Source: CADEGL01 sp050180485
GTDB lineage: Bacteria; Pseudomonadota; Alphaproteobacteria; CADEGL01
Assembly (NCBI GenBank): GCA_050180485.1
Contig: JBFXED010000016.1
Location: 1 to 64,000 of the forward strand
Direction of reading: 5' to 3'
DNA: 64,000 nucleotides
The notes under the pieces were generated by a model. That model made no database searches. It had not been told where the DNA came from and saw only the letters and a program-made list of their open reading frames with translations. The translations under genes and the position numbers were made by a program. Shown here in pieces: positions 42,714 to 50,757 of this stretch; the stretch's first letter is position 1; each line of letters opens with the position of its first letter.

Positions 42714-44000
42714 TCACGTCTTACGCTTTGCCTTCGCGGCCTTCTTGACGGGCCTGCGTTTCGCCTTGGCCGTCTTGGCGCCTGTCTTCTTCGCCGCGGC
42801 ACGCTTGGCACCGCCCGCGTTCTTCACAATCAGCTTACCAGGGAACATCGACAGCGGCTCGCAGCCATTCGCGGTCACGTGCAACGTCGCGCTGAAGCCC
42901 ACGCCGGTCTCGCGATAGATGAAGGCCGCCGGGACCATGTGGAAGACCATGTCCTTCTGAACCAACCGCTTCTCGCCCTTCTTGAGCGACAGGATCTGAC
43001 CTTCGCCCCAATCGGGCGGGAAACACATACCGATGGAATAGGCCGCGCGGTGGCGATGGTATTCGCCGAAGCCCGCTTTGACCCACTCGCCATGAACGAC
43101 ACGGTCGACCTCTTCGCAGGGCACGCCGGGCTTGAGCGCGGCCATGCCGGCATGCAACGCCGCCAGCGAAGCGTCCGCCATGGCGCGCACGCGCTTTTCC
43201 GGCTCGCCATCACAGGCCGTGAACATGATGGCCGAGGAATAGCGATGCTTGGTCGCCGACAGCTCGTAGAAGACCGGATCGCCCTTGGCGATCTTGCGCC
43301 CTTCCCAGGTGGCGTGGGTGATCGAGATGCGCGGACCGGAAACGACGAAATGGGGCAGGCCGGGATATTCGCTGCCACGCCCGACCAGTTCGTTGTGAAT
43401 CGCCGCCGCGATGGCGTCTTCCGTGGTTCCCGCGCGCAACGCGTCAAGACCCGCGCGCGAGCCGTGGTCCAACATCTTCGCGCAGCGCTTCATCAGCGCG
43501 ACTTCCTCGGGCGACTTAATCACCCGCACCCATTCGACGATGCCGGAACCGTCGGCGAAATGCGCCTCCGGCAATTTGCCGCGCAGCCCCTCGTATTCCT
43601 CGATGGTCGAGAAGAACGAGGTCTTCTCCACCCCCACGCGCTTGTCGGCCAAGCCCCGCTTGCGCAGCGTGTCGATGGTGACTTCATACGGAATGCGGTC
43701 GTCGGTGACCGGCACCGAGTCCGACAGCCAGGAATACTCAAACACGTTGGTCTGCTCGAGATAGCGCACGACCAAGGTCGGCGCCTGATCGCGCGAGACG
43801 ATCAGGCAGTGATAACCGTAGTAGCCCGGCGTCACGTAGCCGGTCAGATAGGCGATGTTCTCCGGCGTGCGCACCAGCAGCACGTCGATCCCCTTCTCGC
43901 CCATCGCGTGGAGCACGGCGTCGAAGCGGCGGCGGTACTCGCCCAGCGAAAAAGCCAGACGGTCGTGCTGGATCATCTTGACGTCTTTGGACGTGATCAT
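42714..44000 (-). CDS. Creatinase/ectoine-hydrolase-like M24 protein, copy B, with Lys/Ala-rich C-terminal tail
   Basis: A 428-residue homologue of M24 copy A: LVRTPENIAYLTGYVTPGYYG, SGPRISITHATWEGR, AAYSIGMCFPPDWGEG and MVFHMVP. The M24 metal ligands are again missing, so a metal-independent hydrolase is expected. The last 33 residues (after KLIVKN) are a basic Ala/Lys repeat tail (AAAKKTGAKTAKAKRR, VKKAAKAKRKT) like bacterial histone H1-like proteins and like the RidA at 24027. The start is the ATG at 43998-44000 with GGGGAG upstream; the longer frame is the CoA transferase's shadow. Confidence 0.84.
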   Translation of the reverse strand: MITSKDVKMIQHDRLAFSLGEYRRRFDAVLHAMGEKGIDVLLVRTPENIAYLTGYVTPGYYGYHCLIVSRDQAPTLVVRYLEQTNVFEYSWLSDSVPVTDDRIPYEVTIDTLRKRGLADKRVGVEKTSFFSTIEEYEGLRGKLPEAHFADGSGIVEWVRVIKSPEEVALMKRCAKMLDHGSRAGLDALRAGTTEDAIAAAIHNELVGRGSEYPGLPHFVVSGPRISITHATWEGRKIAKGDPVFYELSATKHRYSSAIMFTACDGEPEKRVRAMADASLAALHAGMAALKPGVPCEEVDRVVHGEWVKAGFGEYHRHRAAYSIGMCFPPDWGEGQILSLKKGEKRLVQKDMVFHMVPAAFIYRETGVGFSATLHVTANGCEPLSMFPGKLIVKNAGGAKRAAAKKTGAKTAKAKRRPVKKAAKAKRKT

Positions 44001-44041
44001 GGCTCCCCTCCCCGCAATCTCGCCCGCGGCCCGATGCCGCG

Positions 44042-45205
44042 TCAGTCTGCCGCCTCGCTGGATTGCCAGCCGATGGCGCCTTCCTTCTTCAGAGCGGCAA
44101 TATCCGCCGCCGGAAATCCCCAATCGCGCAACGCTTCCTCTGTGTGTTGGCCGGGCGTGGAAGGCGGCCGTTGCACCGCGGGCTTCGTGCGGCTGAATTT
44201 GGGCGCCGGGCCCGGCTGCACCACGCCCTCGACCTCGACGAAGGAGCCGCGCGCCTTGTTGTGCGGATGGTTGGGCGCCTCGAGGAACGACAGCACAGGC
44301 GCAAAGCACACATCGGTGCCTTCCATGATCGTGCGCCATTCCTCTTGCGTCTTCGTCTTGACCACGTCGGCGATGCGCTTGCGCATGGCGGGCCATTGCG
44401 CGCGGTCGAACTGCTTGGGCAGCCCATCCTTAGGAATGCCCAGCTTGTCCAGCATCAGGTCGTAGAACTTGCCCTCGATCGCGCCGAGCGAAATGTGTCG
44501 GCCGTCCTTCGTCTCGTAGACGCCGTAGAAATGCGCGCCGCCGTCCAGGATGTTGACCGCGCGTTTGTCCTGCCAGATGCCGGCGGCCATCATGCCGTAG
44601 AAGCCGGTGGCCAGGGCTGCCGCGCCTTCGACCATGGAGACGTCGACGACTTGGCCCTTGCCGGAGCGCTGGGCCTCCCACACACCGCACATGATGCCGA
44701 AGGCCATGTAGAGCGCGCCGCCGCCGAAGTCGCCGACCAGGTTCAAAGGCGGCACGGGCGCGTCCGCCGGGCCGATGGCGTTGAGCGCGCCCGAGATAGA
44801 AATGTAGTTGAGGTCATGGCCCGCCGCGTGCGCCAAGGGGCCGTCCTGGCCCCAGCCGGTCATGCGCGCATAGATCAGCTTGGGATTGCGCTTCAGGCAA
44901 TCCTCCGGTCCCACGCCCAGCCGCTCGGCCACGCCGGGGCGGAACGGTTCGATCAACGCGTCGGCCTTCTCGACCAGCCGCATGATCGTCTCGACGCCTT
45001 GCTTGTGCTTTAGATCGACGGCGATGGAGCGGCGCCCGCGGTTCAAGAGGTCGAACTTCGCCGGCCGCGTGACACCCAAGCCCGAGGGCTGGGTGCGGTC
45101 GACACGCAGCACCTCGGCGCCCATGTCCGACAGAAGCATGGCGCAGAAAGGACCGGGGCCGATACCCGCCAATTCGACGACTTTCAAACCGGCCAGCGGG
45201 CCCAT
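44042..45205 (-). CDS. CaiB/BaiF (family III) CoA transferase, alpha-methylacyl-CoA racemase-like
   Basis: A 387-residue family III CoA transferase fold. LAGLKVVELAGIGPGPFCAM and LLSDMGAEVLRVDR at the N-terminus are the AMACR pattern. NRGRRSIAVDLK, LIEPFRPGVAERLG and LIYARMTGWGQDGP follow. Members either transfer CoA between acids or racemise 2-methylacyl-CoAs; the sequence fits the racemase branch better. The ATG at 45203-45205 has GGAG 7 bases upstream. Co-directional with M24 copy B (41-base gap). Confidence 0.86.
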   Translation of the reverse strand: MGPLAGLKVVELAGIGPGPFCAMLLSDMGAEVLRVDRTQPSGLGVTRPAKFDLLNRGRRSIAVDLKHKQGVETIMRLVEKADALIEPFRPGVAERLGVGPEDCLKRNPKLIYARMTGWGQDGPLAHAAGHDLNYISISGALNAIGPADAPVPPLNLVGDFGGGALYMAFGIMCGVWEAQRSGKGQVVDVSMVEGAAALATGFYGMMAAGIWQDKRAVNILDGGAHFYGVYETKDGRHISLGAIEGKFYDLMLDKLGIPKDGLPKQFDRAQWPAMRKRIADVVKTKTQEEWRTIMEGTDVCFAPVLSFLEAPNHPHNKARGSFVEVEGVVQPGPAPKFSRTKPAVQRPPSTPGQHTEEALRDWGFPAADIAALKKEGAIGWQSSEAAD

Positions 45206-45295
45206 GCACGTCTCCGTCAATTGCGGCGAAAAGGGGCAAGATTCTCAACGATCCCGCCAGCCGACGCAATCACCGCGACGGACGGGAATCCGCGC

Positions 45296-46129
45296 CTAAG
45301 GCGCGACCTTCACGAACTTGAGGGTGAAGCGGTCGCTCTCGCCGATGGCCGCGTATTTGGCGCGGTCCTGGTCCTTCAGGCGATAGGTCGGCGGCAAGGT
45401 CCAGACACCTTCGGGGTAATCCTTGGTGTCCTTGGGATTGGCGTTCGCCTCGGACTTCTCGACCAGCTTGAAGCCGGCCTTCTCGACCAGCGCAACCGCG
45501 AAATCCTCGCGCAGATAGCCGCTCTTCGCTTGCGGGTCCTGGGGCTGGTCGTTGCGTCCGCGGTGGCCCTCGACGCCGAGGATGCCGCCGGGTTTGAGCG
45601 CCTTATGGAACGCGCGCAGCGCCTCCTCGGCTTCGCCGTTTTTCACCCAGTTGTGCAGGTTGCGAAATGTCAGGACCATGTCGGCCGTGCCCGGCGGCGC
45701 GATGTCGTATTTGTCGCCCGCGAACTCCGTAACGACCACTTTGCCGTAGTTGGCCGGGTCGGTAGCCAGCTTCGCGGCCAAGCCGCTCAGATCGTGCTGC
45801 AGTTCCTCCGACTTCGTGGTCTTCTCCGGCCCCGCAGCGTAGTAGGTTCCGCGTTCTTTCAGATAGGGCGCCAGGATTTCCAGCCAGTAGCCGCCGGCGC
45901 CTGGCCAGATCTCGACCACGCGCATGTCGTCGCGCACGCCAAAGAACGTCAGCGTCTCGAACGGATGGCGATAGGGATCGCGCACGCGGTTTCGCTCGCT
46001 GCGCTGCGGCCCATCGACCAAGGCGCGCAGCTTCGCATAGCCGGGGTCGTCAGCCATCGCGGGCACGGCACCCATGACGAGGGTCGCGAAAGCCAAGCCC
46101 AGGATCACCAGCCGGGAAGTGCGCGTCAT
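45296..46129 (-). CDS. Exported class I SAM-methyltransferase-fold protein
   Basis: A 277-residue protein. A signal peptide (about 1-26: charged MTRTSR, hydrophobic LVILGLAFATLVMGAV, then AMA-D) precedes a methyltransferase-like Rossmann domain with RVVEIWPGAGGYWLEILAP, where WPGAGG replaces the usual G-x-G motif, and ADMVLTFRNLHNW. This corresponds to a known group of predicted methyltransferases with signal peptides. SAM is not expected outside the cytoplasm, so either the fold has another role or the protein stays inside. It stands alone between the CoA transferase and queG. Confidence 0.8.
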   Translation of the reverse strand: MTRTSRLVILGLAFATLVMGAVPAMADDPGYAKLRALVDGPQRSERNRVRDPYRHPFETLTFFGVRDDMRVVEIWPGAGGYWLEILAPYLKERGTYYAAGPEKTTKSEELQHDLSGLAAKLATDPANYGKVVVTEFAGDKYDIAPPGTADMVLTFRNLHNWVKNGEAEEALRAFHKALKPGGILGVEGHRGRNDQPQDPQAKSGYLREDFAVALVEKAGFKLVEKSEANANPKDTKDYPEGVWTLPPTYRLKDQDRAKYAAIGESDRFTLKFVKVAP

Positions 46130-46195
46130 TGATATCCCCTTTTCATTCGCCGTCCGTAGTGACCCAATTCCGCGGCCAAGGCCATTGAATTTTTC

Positions 46196-47383
46196 TCACG
46201 AATTCCATTCCGCGCGCACGTCGGCATCGCCCTCCGCCGCGCCATATTTCGCCCGCGCGGCCGGAATCGTTTCAGGCGCCAGACGCGCCAGCGCCCACAC
46301 GGCCATGGCGCGCACCAAGGGCGAGGCGTCGGCGAGAAGCCGTTCGACGATGCCGACAGCGGACGGATCGCCGCTATTGCCGAGCGCGATGGTCACATTG
46401 CGCACGAAGCGGTCGCGCCCAATGCGCTTGATAGGCGAACCCGCGAAAAGCGCGCGGAACGATGCGTCGTCGAGCCGCGCCAAATCGGCCAGGCGCGGCG
46501 CCTCCAGACCCGGCCGCGCGGCAAAAGCGGCTTCGTCCGTTGCGGAAGCGAACTTGTTCCACGGGCAGACGGCCAAGCAATCGTCGCAGCCATAGATGCG
46601 GTTGCCGATGGGCGCGCGGAACTCACGCGGGATATGCCCCTTGTGCTCGATCGTCAGATAGGAAATGCAGCGGCGCGCATCGAGTTTGTACGGCGCAGGA
46701 AACGCATTCGTCGGACAGGCATCGTGGCAGCGGCGGCACTGCCCGCAGTGATCCGCTTCCGGTTCGTCCGGCACGATCTCCAAGGTCGTCAGAACCGAAC
46801 CCAGAAACAGCCACGAGCCGTGTTCGCGCGAAACAAGATTGGTGTGCTTGCCCTGCCAGCCGATGCCCGCGCGCATGGCCAGCGGCTTCTCCATCAGGGG
46901 TGCCGTGTCGACGAACACCTTCACCGCGCCGCCGTGCCGCGCCACGATCTCGCGCGCCAACGCTTTCAAGCGCTTCTTGATCAAATCGTGATAGTCGCGT
47001 CCGCGCGCATAGACCGAGACATTGCCGCCCGTCCGGTCGGCAATGCTTTCCAGCGGATTGCGTTCTGGCCCGTAATTGAGGCCGACGACCACGGCCGTGC
47101 GCGCCTCCGGCCACATGGCGCGGGGATCGGCGCGCCGGTCGGCATTCGCCGCCAGCCAGCCCATGTCGCCGTGGAAACCTTGCGTCAGATAGTCGGCCAG
47201 CCCTTGCTTCGCGACGTCCGAGCTTTCGGCGCGCGCGAAACCGACCGCATCGAACCCCTGCGCCAGAGCCAGGTCGCGGATCGATCGGCGCGGGTCGGCG
47301 TCAGCCGCGGCCGCGATAGGGCGGGACGCCCTGGTCGGGGACCCAGAGGCCCTTGGGCGCGGCGCCGCTTTGGTAGAAGACAT
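46196..47383 (-). CDS. queG: Epoxyqueuosine reductase
   Basis: A QueG protein of up to 395 residues, catalysing the last step of queuosine synthesis (epoxyqueuosine to queuosine in tRNA) with cobalamin and two 4Fe-4S clusters. The ferredoxin-like motifs are CGQCRRCHDACPTNAF and CDDCLAVCPWNKFA. A C-terminal HEAT-like repeat (GDPSAVGIVERLL, LVRAMAVWALARL) follows. The QueG domain begins about residue 34 (RSIRDLALAQGFDAVGFA). No ATG, GTG or TTG lies between M1 and that point, so the gene seems to overlap the end of queF by 83 bases. Confidence 0.92.
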   Translation of the reverse strand: MSSTKAAPRPRASGSPTRASRPIAAAADADPRRSIRDLALAQGFDAVGFARAESSDVAKQGLADYLTQGFHGDMGWLAANADRRADPRAMWPEARTAVVVGLNYGPERNPLESIADRTGGNVSVYARGRDYHDLIKKRLKALAREIVARHGGAVKVFVDTAPLMEKPLAMRAGIGWQGKHTNLVSREHGSWLFLGSVLTTLEIVPDEPEADHCGQCRRCHDACPTNAFPAPYKLDARRCISYLTIEHKGHIPREFRAPIGNRIYGCDDCLAVCPWNKFASATDEAAFAARPGLEAPRLADLARLDDASFRALFAGSPIKRIGRDRFVRNVTIALGNSGDPSAVGIVERLLADASPLVRAMAVWALARLAPETIPAARAKYGAAEGDADVRAEWNS

Positions 47384-47759
47384 CGATGGGCATCCCTCCG
47401 CGCGGATACCAATAGCCGCCGATGCGCAACCAGCGCGGCTTCATCGCCCGCTCCAGCGCCTTGGCGATCGCCACCGTGCAATCCTCGTGGAACGCGCCGT
47501 GGTTGCGATAAGACGCCAAGTAAAGCTTCAGCGACTTGCTTTCAACCAGTCGCGCGCGCGGCACGTAATCCACCACCAGATGCGCAAAGTCCGGCTGGCC
47601 GGTCATGGGGCACAGCGAGGTGAACTCCGGGCAGACGAAACGCACCAGATAGGTTGTGCCCAGATGGGGGTTTGGCACCGTCTCCAGCCGCGCCTTTTCG
47701 GGCGAGGCCGGAATGCGCGCGGCGTGTCCGAGCTGGGTCAGGCGTGGGGTCTTGGGCAT
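47301..47759 (-). CDS. queF: NADPH-dependent 7-cyano-7-deazaguanine reductase
   Basis: A 152-residue short (YkvM-type) QueF reducing preQ0 to preQ1. The catalytic cysteine is in CPEFTSLCPMTGQPDFAHL (about 43-61). The QueF signature ESKSLKLY (about 73-80) and the HEDC segment (about 90-93) are intact. Its 3' end overlaps queG by 83 bases. It follows tgt by 32 bases in the minus-strand queuosine unit. Confidence 0.95.
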   Translation of the reverse strand: MPKTPRLTQLGHAARIPASPEKARLETVPNPHLGTTYLVRFVCPEFTSLCPMTGQPDFAHLVVDYVPRARLVESKSLKLYLASYRNHGAFHEDCTVAIAKALERAMKPRWLRIGGYWYPRGGMPIDVFYQSGAAPKGLWVPDQGVPPYRGRG

Positions 47760-47791
47760 GGCGGCAGACTACGCGGCAAGGCCTTGCATGG

Positions 47792-48919
47792 CTAGATAGG
47801 CGCGATGTCGCCCCGCGCTTGCTCCACCGCGAAGCGCGCCATGAAGGCTTCATACTCGTTCGCCTCGATGGACGCGCGGATGTCGCGCATGAGGTCCTGG
47901 TAATAGTGCACGTTGTGCCAGCTCATCAGCATGAGACCCAGGATCTCCTCGGCCCGCACGAGATGATGGATATAGGCGCGGCTGTATGTCCGGCAGGCAG
48001 AGCATGCGCAGTCCTGGTCGATTGGGCGCGGATCCTCGGCGTGACGCGCGTTGCGGATGTTGATCGGCCCGCGCCGCGTGAAGGCCTGGCCCGTGCGGCC
48101 CGAGCGGGTGGGGATCACGCAGTCGAACATGTCGATACCGAGCGCCACCGAGGCCACGATATCCTCCGGCCGGCCGATGCCCATAAAGTAGCGTGGCCGC
48201 TCCTCGGGCAGCAGCGAAGCGGTCTGACGCACGGTCGCCAACATGGGCTCGCGCCCCTCGCCCACCGCCAGGCCGCCGATGGCGTAGCCGTCGAAACCGA
48301 TCTTCACCAGCGCCTCGGCCGATTCCGCGCGCAAATCCGGATAGACGCTGCCCTGCACGATGCCGAACAGGCCATAGCCCGGCCGCGTCACGAAGGCGGC
48401 CTTGCAGCGCTCGGCCCAGCGCATAGAGCGGCGCATGGATTCGGCGGCCGGCCCCGCCTCGATGGGCCAGGAGGTGCATTCGTCCAGCACCATCGTGATG
48501 TTGGCATCCAGCCGCCGCTGGATATCCATCGCGCGTTCGGGCGTCAGCTCCTCCTTTGCGCCGTCGATATGGGACTGGAAGCGCACGCCGCGCTCGTCGA
48601 TGTCGCGCAGCTGCGCCAGCGACATGACTTGGAAGCCGCCCGAATCGGTCAGGATTGGGCCGGACCAGTCCATGAATTTGTGCAGGCCGCCCAACCGCTC
48701 GACGCGCTCGGCTCCCGGCCGCAGCATCAGATGATAGGTGTTGCCCAGCACGATCTCGGCGCCGGTGGACCGCACCGCGTCCGCCGTCATGGCCTTCACC
48801 GTGGCCGCCGTGCCGACCGGCATGAAGGCCGGCGTCTCGGCCGTGCCGTGCGCGGTCGACAACCGTCCCCGCCGCGCCGCGCCGCTTTTGGCCAGAAGCT
48901 CGAAACCGAGGCCGGTCAT
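47792..48919 (-). CDS. tgt: Queuine/preQ1 tRNA-ribosyltransferase
   Basis: A 375-residue Tgt exchanging guanine-34 for preQ1 in GUN-anticodon tRNAs. Catalytic aspartates are in LTDSGGFQVMSL (about 90-101) and MFDCVIPTRSGR (about 264-275). The zinc site is CACSACRTYSRAYIHH (about 302-317) with a later histidine in SWHNVHYY. The length is standard. It overlaps queA by 4 bases. Confidence 0.97.
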   Translation of the reverse strand: MTGLGFELLAKSGAARRGRLSTAHGTAETPAFMPVGTAATVKAMTADAVRSTGAEIVLGNTYHLMLRPGAERVERLGGLHKFMDWSGPILTDSGGFQVMSLAQLRDIDERGVRFQSHIDGAKEELTPERAMDIQRRLDANITMVLDECTSWPIEAGPAAESMRRSMRWAERCKAAFVTRPGYGLFGIVQGSVYPDLRAESAEALVKIGFDGYAIGGLAVGEGREPMLATVRQTASLLPEERPRYFMGIGRPEDIVASVALGIDMFDCVIPTRSGRTGQAFTRRGPINIRNARHAEDPRPIDQDCACSACRTYSRAYIHHLVRAEEILGLMLMSWHNVHYYQDLMRDIRASIEANEYEAFMARFAVEQARGDIAPI

Positions 48920-49998
48920 GCCAGCGCCTCGGGCTCGATCAGGCAGGCGTCGCCATAAGAGAAGAACCGGTACTCGGCCCGGATGGCATGCGCATAGGCT
49001 GCGCGCAACCGCGTGAGCCCGCCGAAAGCCGCCACGAGAACGAACAAGGTCGATCGCGGCAGGTGAAAATTGGTCATCAGCACATCCACGGACTTGAAAC
49101 GGTAACCCGGCGTGATGAACAGGGAGGTGTCGCCGTCGAACGCACGCAAGACGCCGTCATCTCCCGCCGCGCTCTCCAGCGTGCGCAGCGCGGTCGAACC
49201 GACCGCGACGATCCGGCCGCCCGCGGCGCGCGCCGCGTTGATGGCGCTTGCGGCCTCCTCCGTCAATGCCGCGTGTTCGGCATGCATGCGGTGCGAGCGG
49301 ATATCGTCGGTCTTGATCGGCAGGAACGTACCCGGCCCGACATGGAGTGTGACGGAAGCGCGGGCGACGCCGGTCGCCCGCAGCGCGTCGAGAAGCGCGG
49401 GCGTGAAATGCAACCCCGCCGTGGGTGCGGCCACCGCCCCTTCCGCGCGGGCGAACAGCGTCTGGTAGTCCGCGCGGTCCTGGGCGTCGGCCCCCTGCTC
49501 GCGCGGAATGTACGGCGGCAGCGGCACCGCGCCGTGGCGCGTCAGGGCTTCGCGCATGGCGGCATCGTCGAGGCCGAACGACAGCGTGACCTCGCCCTCG
49601 TTCCGCGCAATCACCTCTGCCGACATAGTGTCGCCGAATTCGACACGGTCACCCGGTTTCAACCGCTTGGCTGGCCGCGCCAGTCCGCGCCAGACGCCCG
49701 CGCCCACCTGCCGGTGCAAGGTGATCTCGACCTTGGCCGCGCCACGCTTGCCCACGAGGTGCGCCGGGATGACCTTGGTGTCATTGACGACCAGGATGTC
49801 GCCGCGGCGGAGCAACTGGGGCAGGTCGCGCACGCTGCGATCGCTCAAATCTTTTGTGATATGGAGGAGCCGCGCGGAATCGCGCGGATGGGCCGGCCGC
49901 GCCGCGATCAGATGCGACGGCAGGTCGAAATCGTAGGTTCCGATGTCCCAGGCCTGGGCGGCTGGAGAGACGGCGTGCGGCATGCGGGCTTGACCCAT
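48916..49998 (-). CDS. queA: S-adenosylmethionine:tRNA ribosyltransferase-isomerase
   Basis: A roughly 360-residue QueA, which builds epoxyqueuosine from preQ1-tRNA using the ribosyl group of SAM. Features: YDFDLPSHLIAARPAHPRDS near the N-terminus, DILVVNDTKVIPAHLVGKR, the APTAGLHFTPALL motif, LHVGPGTFLPI, and TNFHLPRSTLFVLVAAFGG. The start is uncertain among ATGs at 49998 and 49983 and a TTG at 50010; none has a clear Shine-Dalgarno. First gene of queA-tgt-queF-queG; no preQ1 riboswitch is recognisable in the 62-base divergent gap. Confidence 0.95.
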   Translation of the reverse strand: MGQARMPHAVSPAAQAWDIGTYDFDLPSHLIAARPAHPRDSARLLHITKDLSDRSVRDLPQLLRRGDILVVNDTKVIPAHLVGKRGAAKVEITLHRQVGAGVWRGLARPAKRLKPGDRVEFGDTMSAEVIARNEGEVTLSFGLDDAAMREALTRHGAVPLPPYIPREQGADAQDRADYQTLFARAEGAVAAPTAGLHFTPALLDALRATGVARASVTLHVGPGTFLPIKTDDIRSHRMHAEHAALTEEAASAINAARAAGGRIVAVGSTALRTLESAAGDDGVLRAFDGDTSLFITPGYRFKSVDVLMTNFHLPRSTLFVLVAAFGGLTRLRAAYAHAIRAEYRFFSYGDACLIEPEALA

Positions 49999-50060
49999 GA
50001 TCGGCGGCAACTTACACGAAGCCCCGTGGCCAGACGATCCGTCCGTACCCGAGGAAAGCC

Positions 50061-50753
50061 ATGACCGTTCGTCCTTACGAAGCCCGCTATTCGGGCCTTT
50101 TTGTTGCCGTCGCGGTGACCTTCGTGGCCTGCCTGATCACGGCCAACGTGATCAGCGCCAAGCTGGTCGATGTGGCCGGCTTCGTCCTGCCCGCGGGCAT
50201 CGTGATCTTCCCGCTCAGCTATGTGATCGGCGACGTGCTGACCGAAGTCTACGGCTATTCCGCCGCGCGGCGTGTGATCTGGCTCGGCTTCGGCGCCAAT
50301 CTCCTGTTCGTCGTGGCGGCGTCCATCGCGGGCGCCATGCCCGCGCCCGGCTTCTGGCAGCAGCAAGGCGCCTACGACCAGATCCTGGGCCAGGCGCCGC
50401 GCATCCTTGCTGCCTCATTCCTGGCCTTCCTGGTCGGCGAGTTCGTCAATTCCTATGTCCTGGCCAAGATGAAGATCATGACCAAGGGCCGCTGGCTGTG
50501 GACGCGCACGATCGGCTCTACCGTCATCGGCCAGGCGTGCGACAGCGCCATCTTCGTCACCATCGCCTTCGCCGGAAAGTTTCCGGTCTCGGCCATCGTC
50601 GGCATCATTGCGACGCAGTGGGTCGCCAAGTGCCTGTACGAGACCGCGGCCACGCCGTTGACCTATCTGGTCGTCAATTACCTGAAGCGGAAGGAGGGCG
50701 TGGACACCTACGATCATGACACGCGCTTCAACCCCTTCGCCGTCACCACCTGA
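50061..50753 (+). CDS. yhhQ: Queuosine precursor transporter, YhhQ/VUT family
   Basis: A 230-residue inner-membrane protein with about six helices. Signature residues are VACLITANVISAKLVDVAG, IVIFPLSYVIGDVLTEVYGY, GEFVNSYVLAKMKI and STVIGQACDSAIFV. The family imports preQ0/preQ1. It is divergent from queA, and a GAGGAAAG Shine-Dalgarno precedes the ATG. No queC/D/E genes are present in the window, so import plus queF would be one way to feed this branch. Confidence 0.92.
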   Translation: MTVRPYEARYSGLFVAVAVTFVACLITANVISAKLVDVAGFVLPAGIVIFPLSYVIGDVLTEVYGYSAARRVIWLGFGANLLFVVAASIAGAMPAPGFWQQQGAYDQILGQAPRILAASFLAFLVGEFVNSYVLAKMKIMTKGRWLWTRTIGSTVIGQACDSAIFVTIAFAGKFPVSAIVGIIATQWVAKCLYETAATPLTYLVVNYLKRKEGVDTYDHDTRFNPFAVTT

Positions 50754-50757
50754 GTCC

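Noticed and set aside
36859..45205. An ectoine degradation cluster (doe/eut)
   Set aside because: M24 proteins, an aldehyde dehydrogenase and an Lrp regulator fit superficially, but no DoeB-type deacetylase, eutABC genes or ectoine transporter is present.
49999..50060. A preQ1 riboswitch between queA and yhhQ
   Set aside because: The 62-base gap has no A-rich tail with a preceding hairpin of the preQ1 type.
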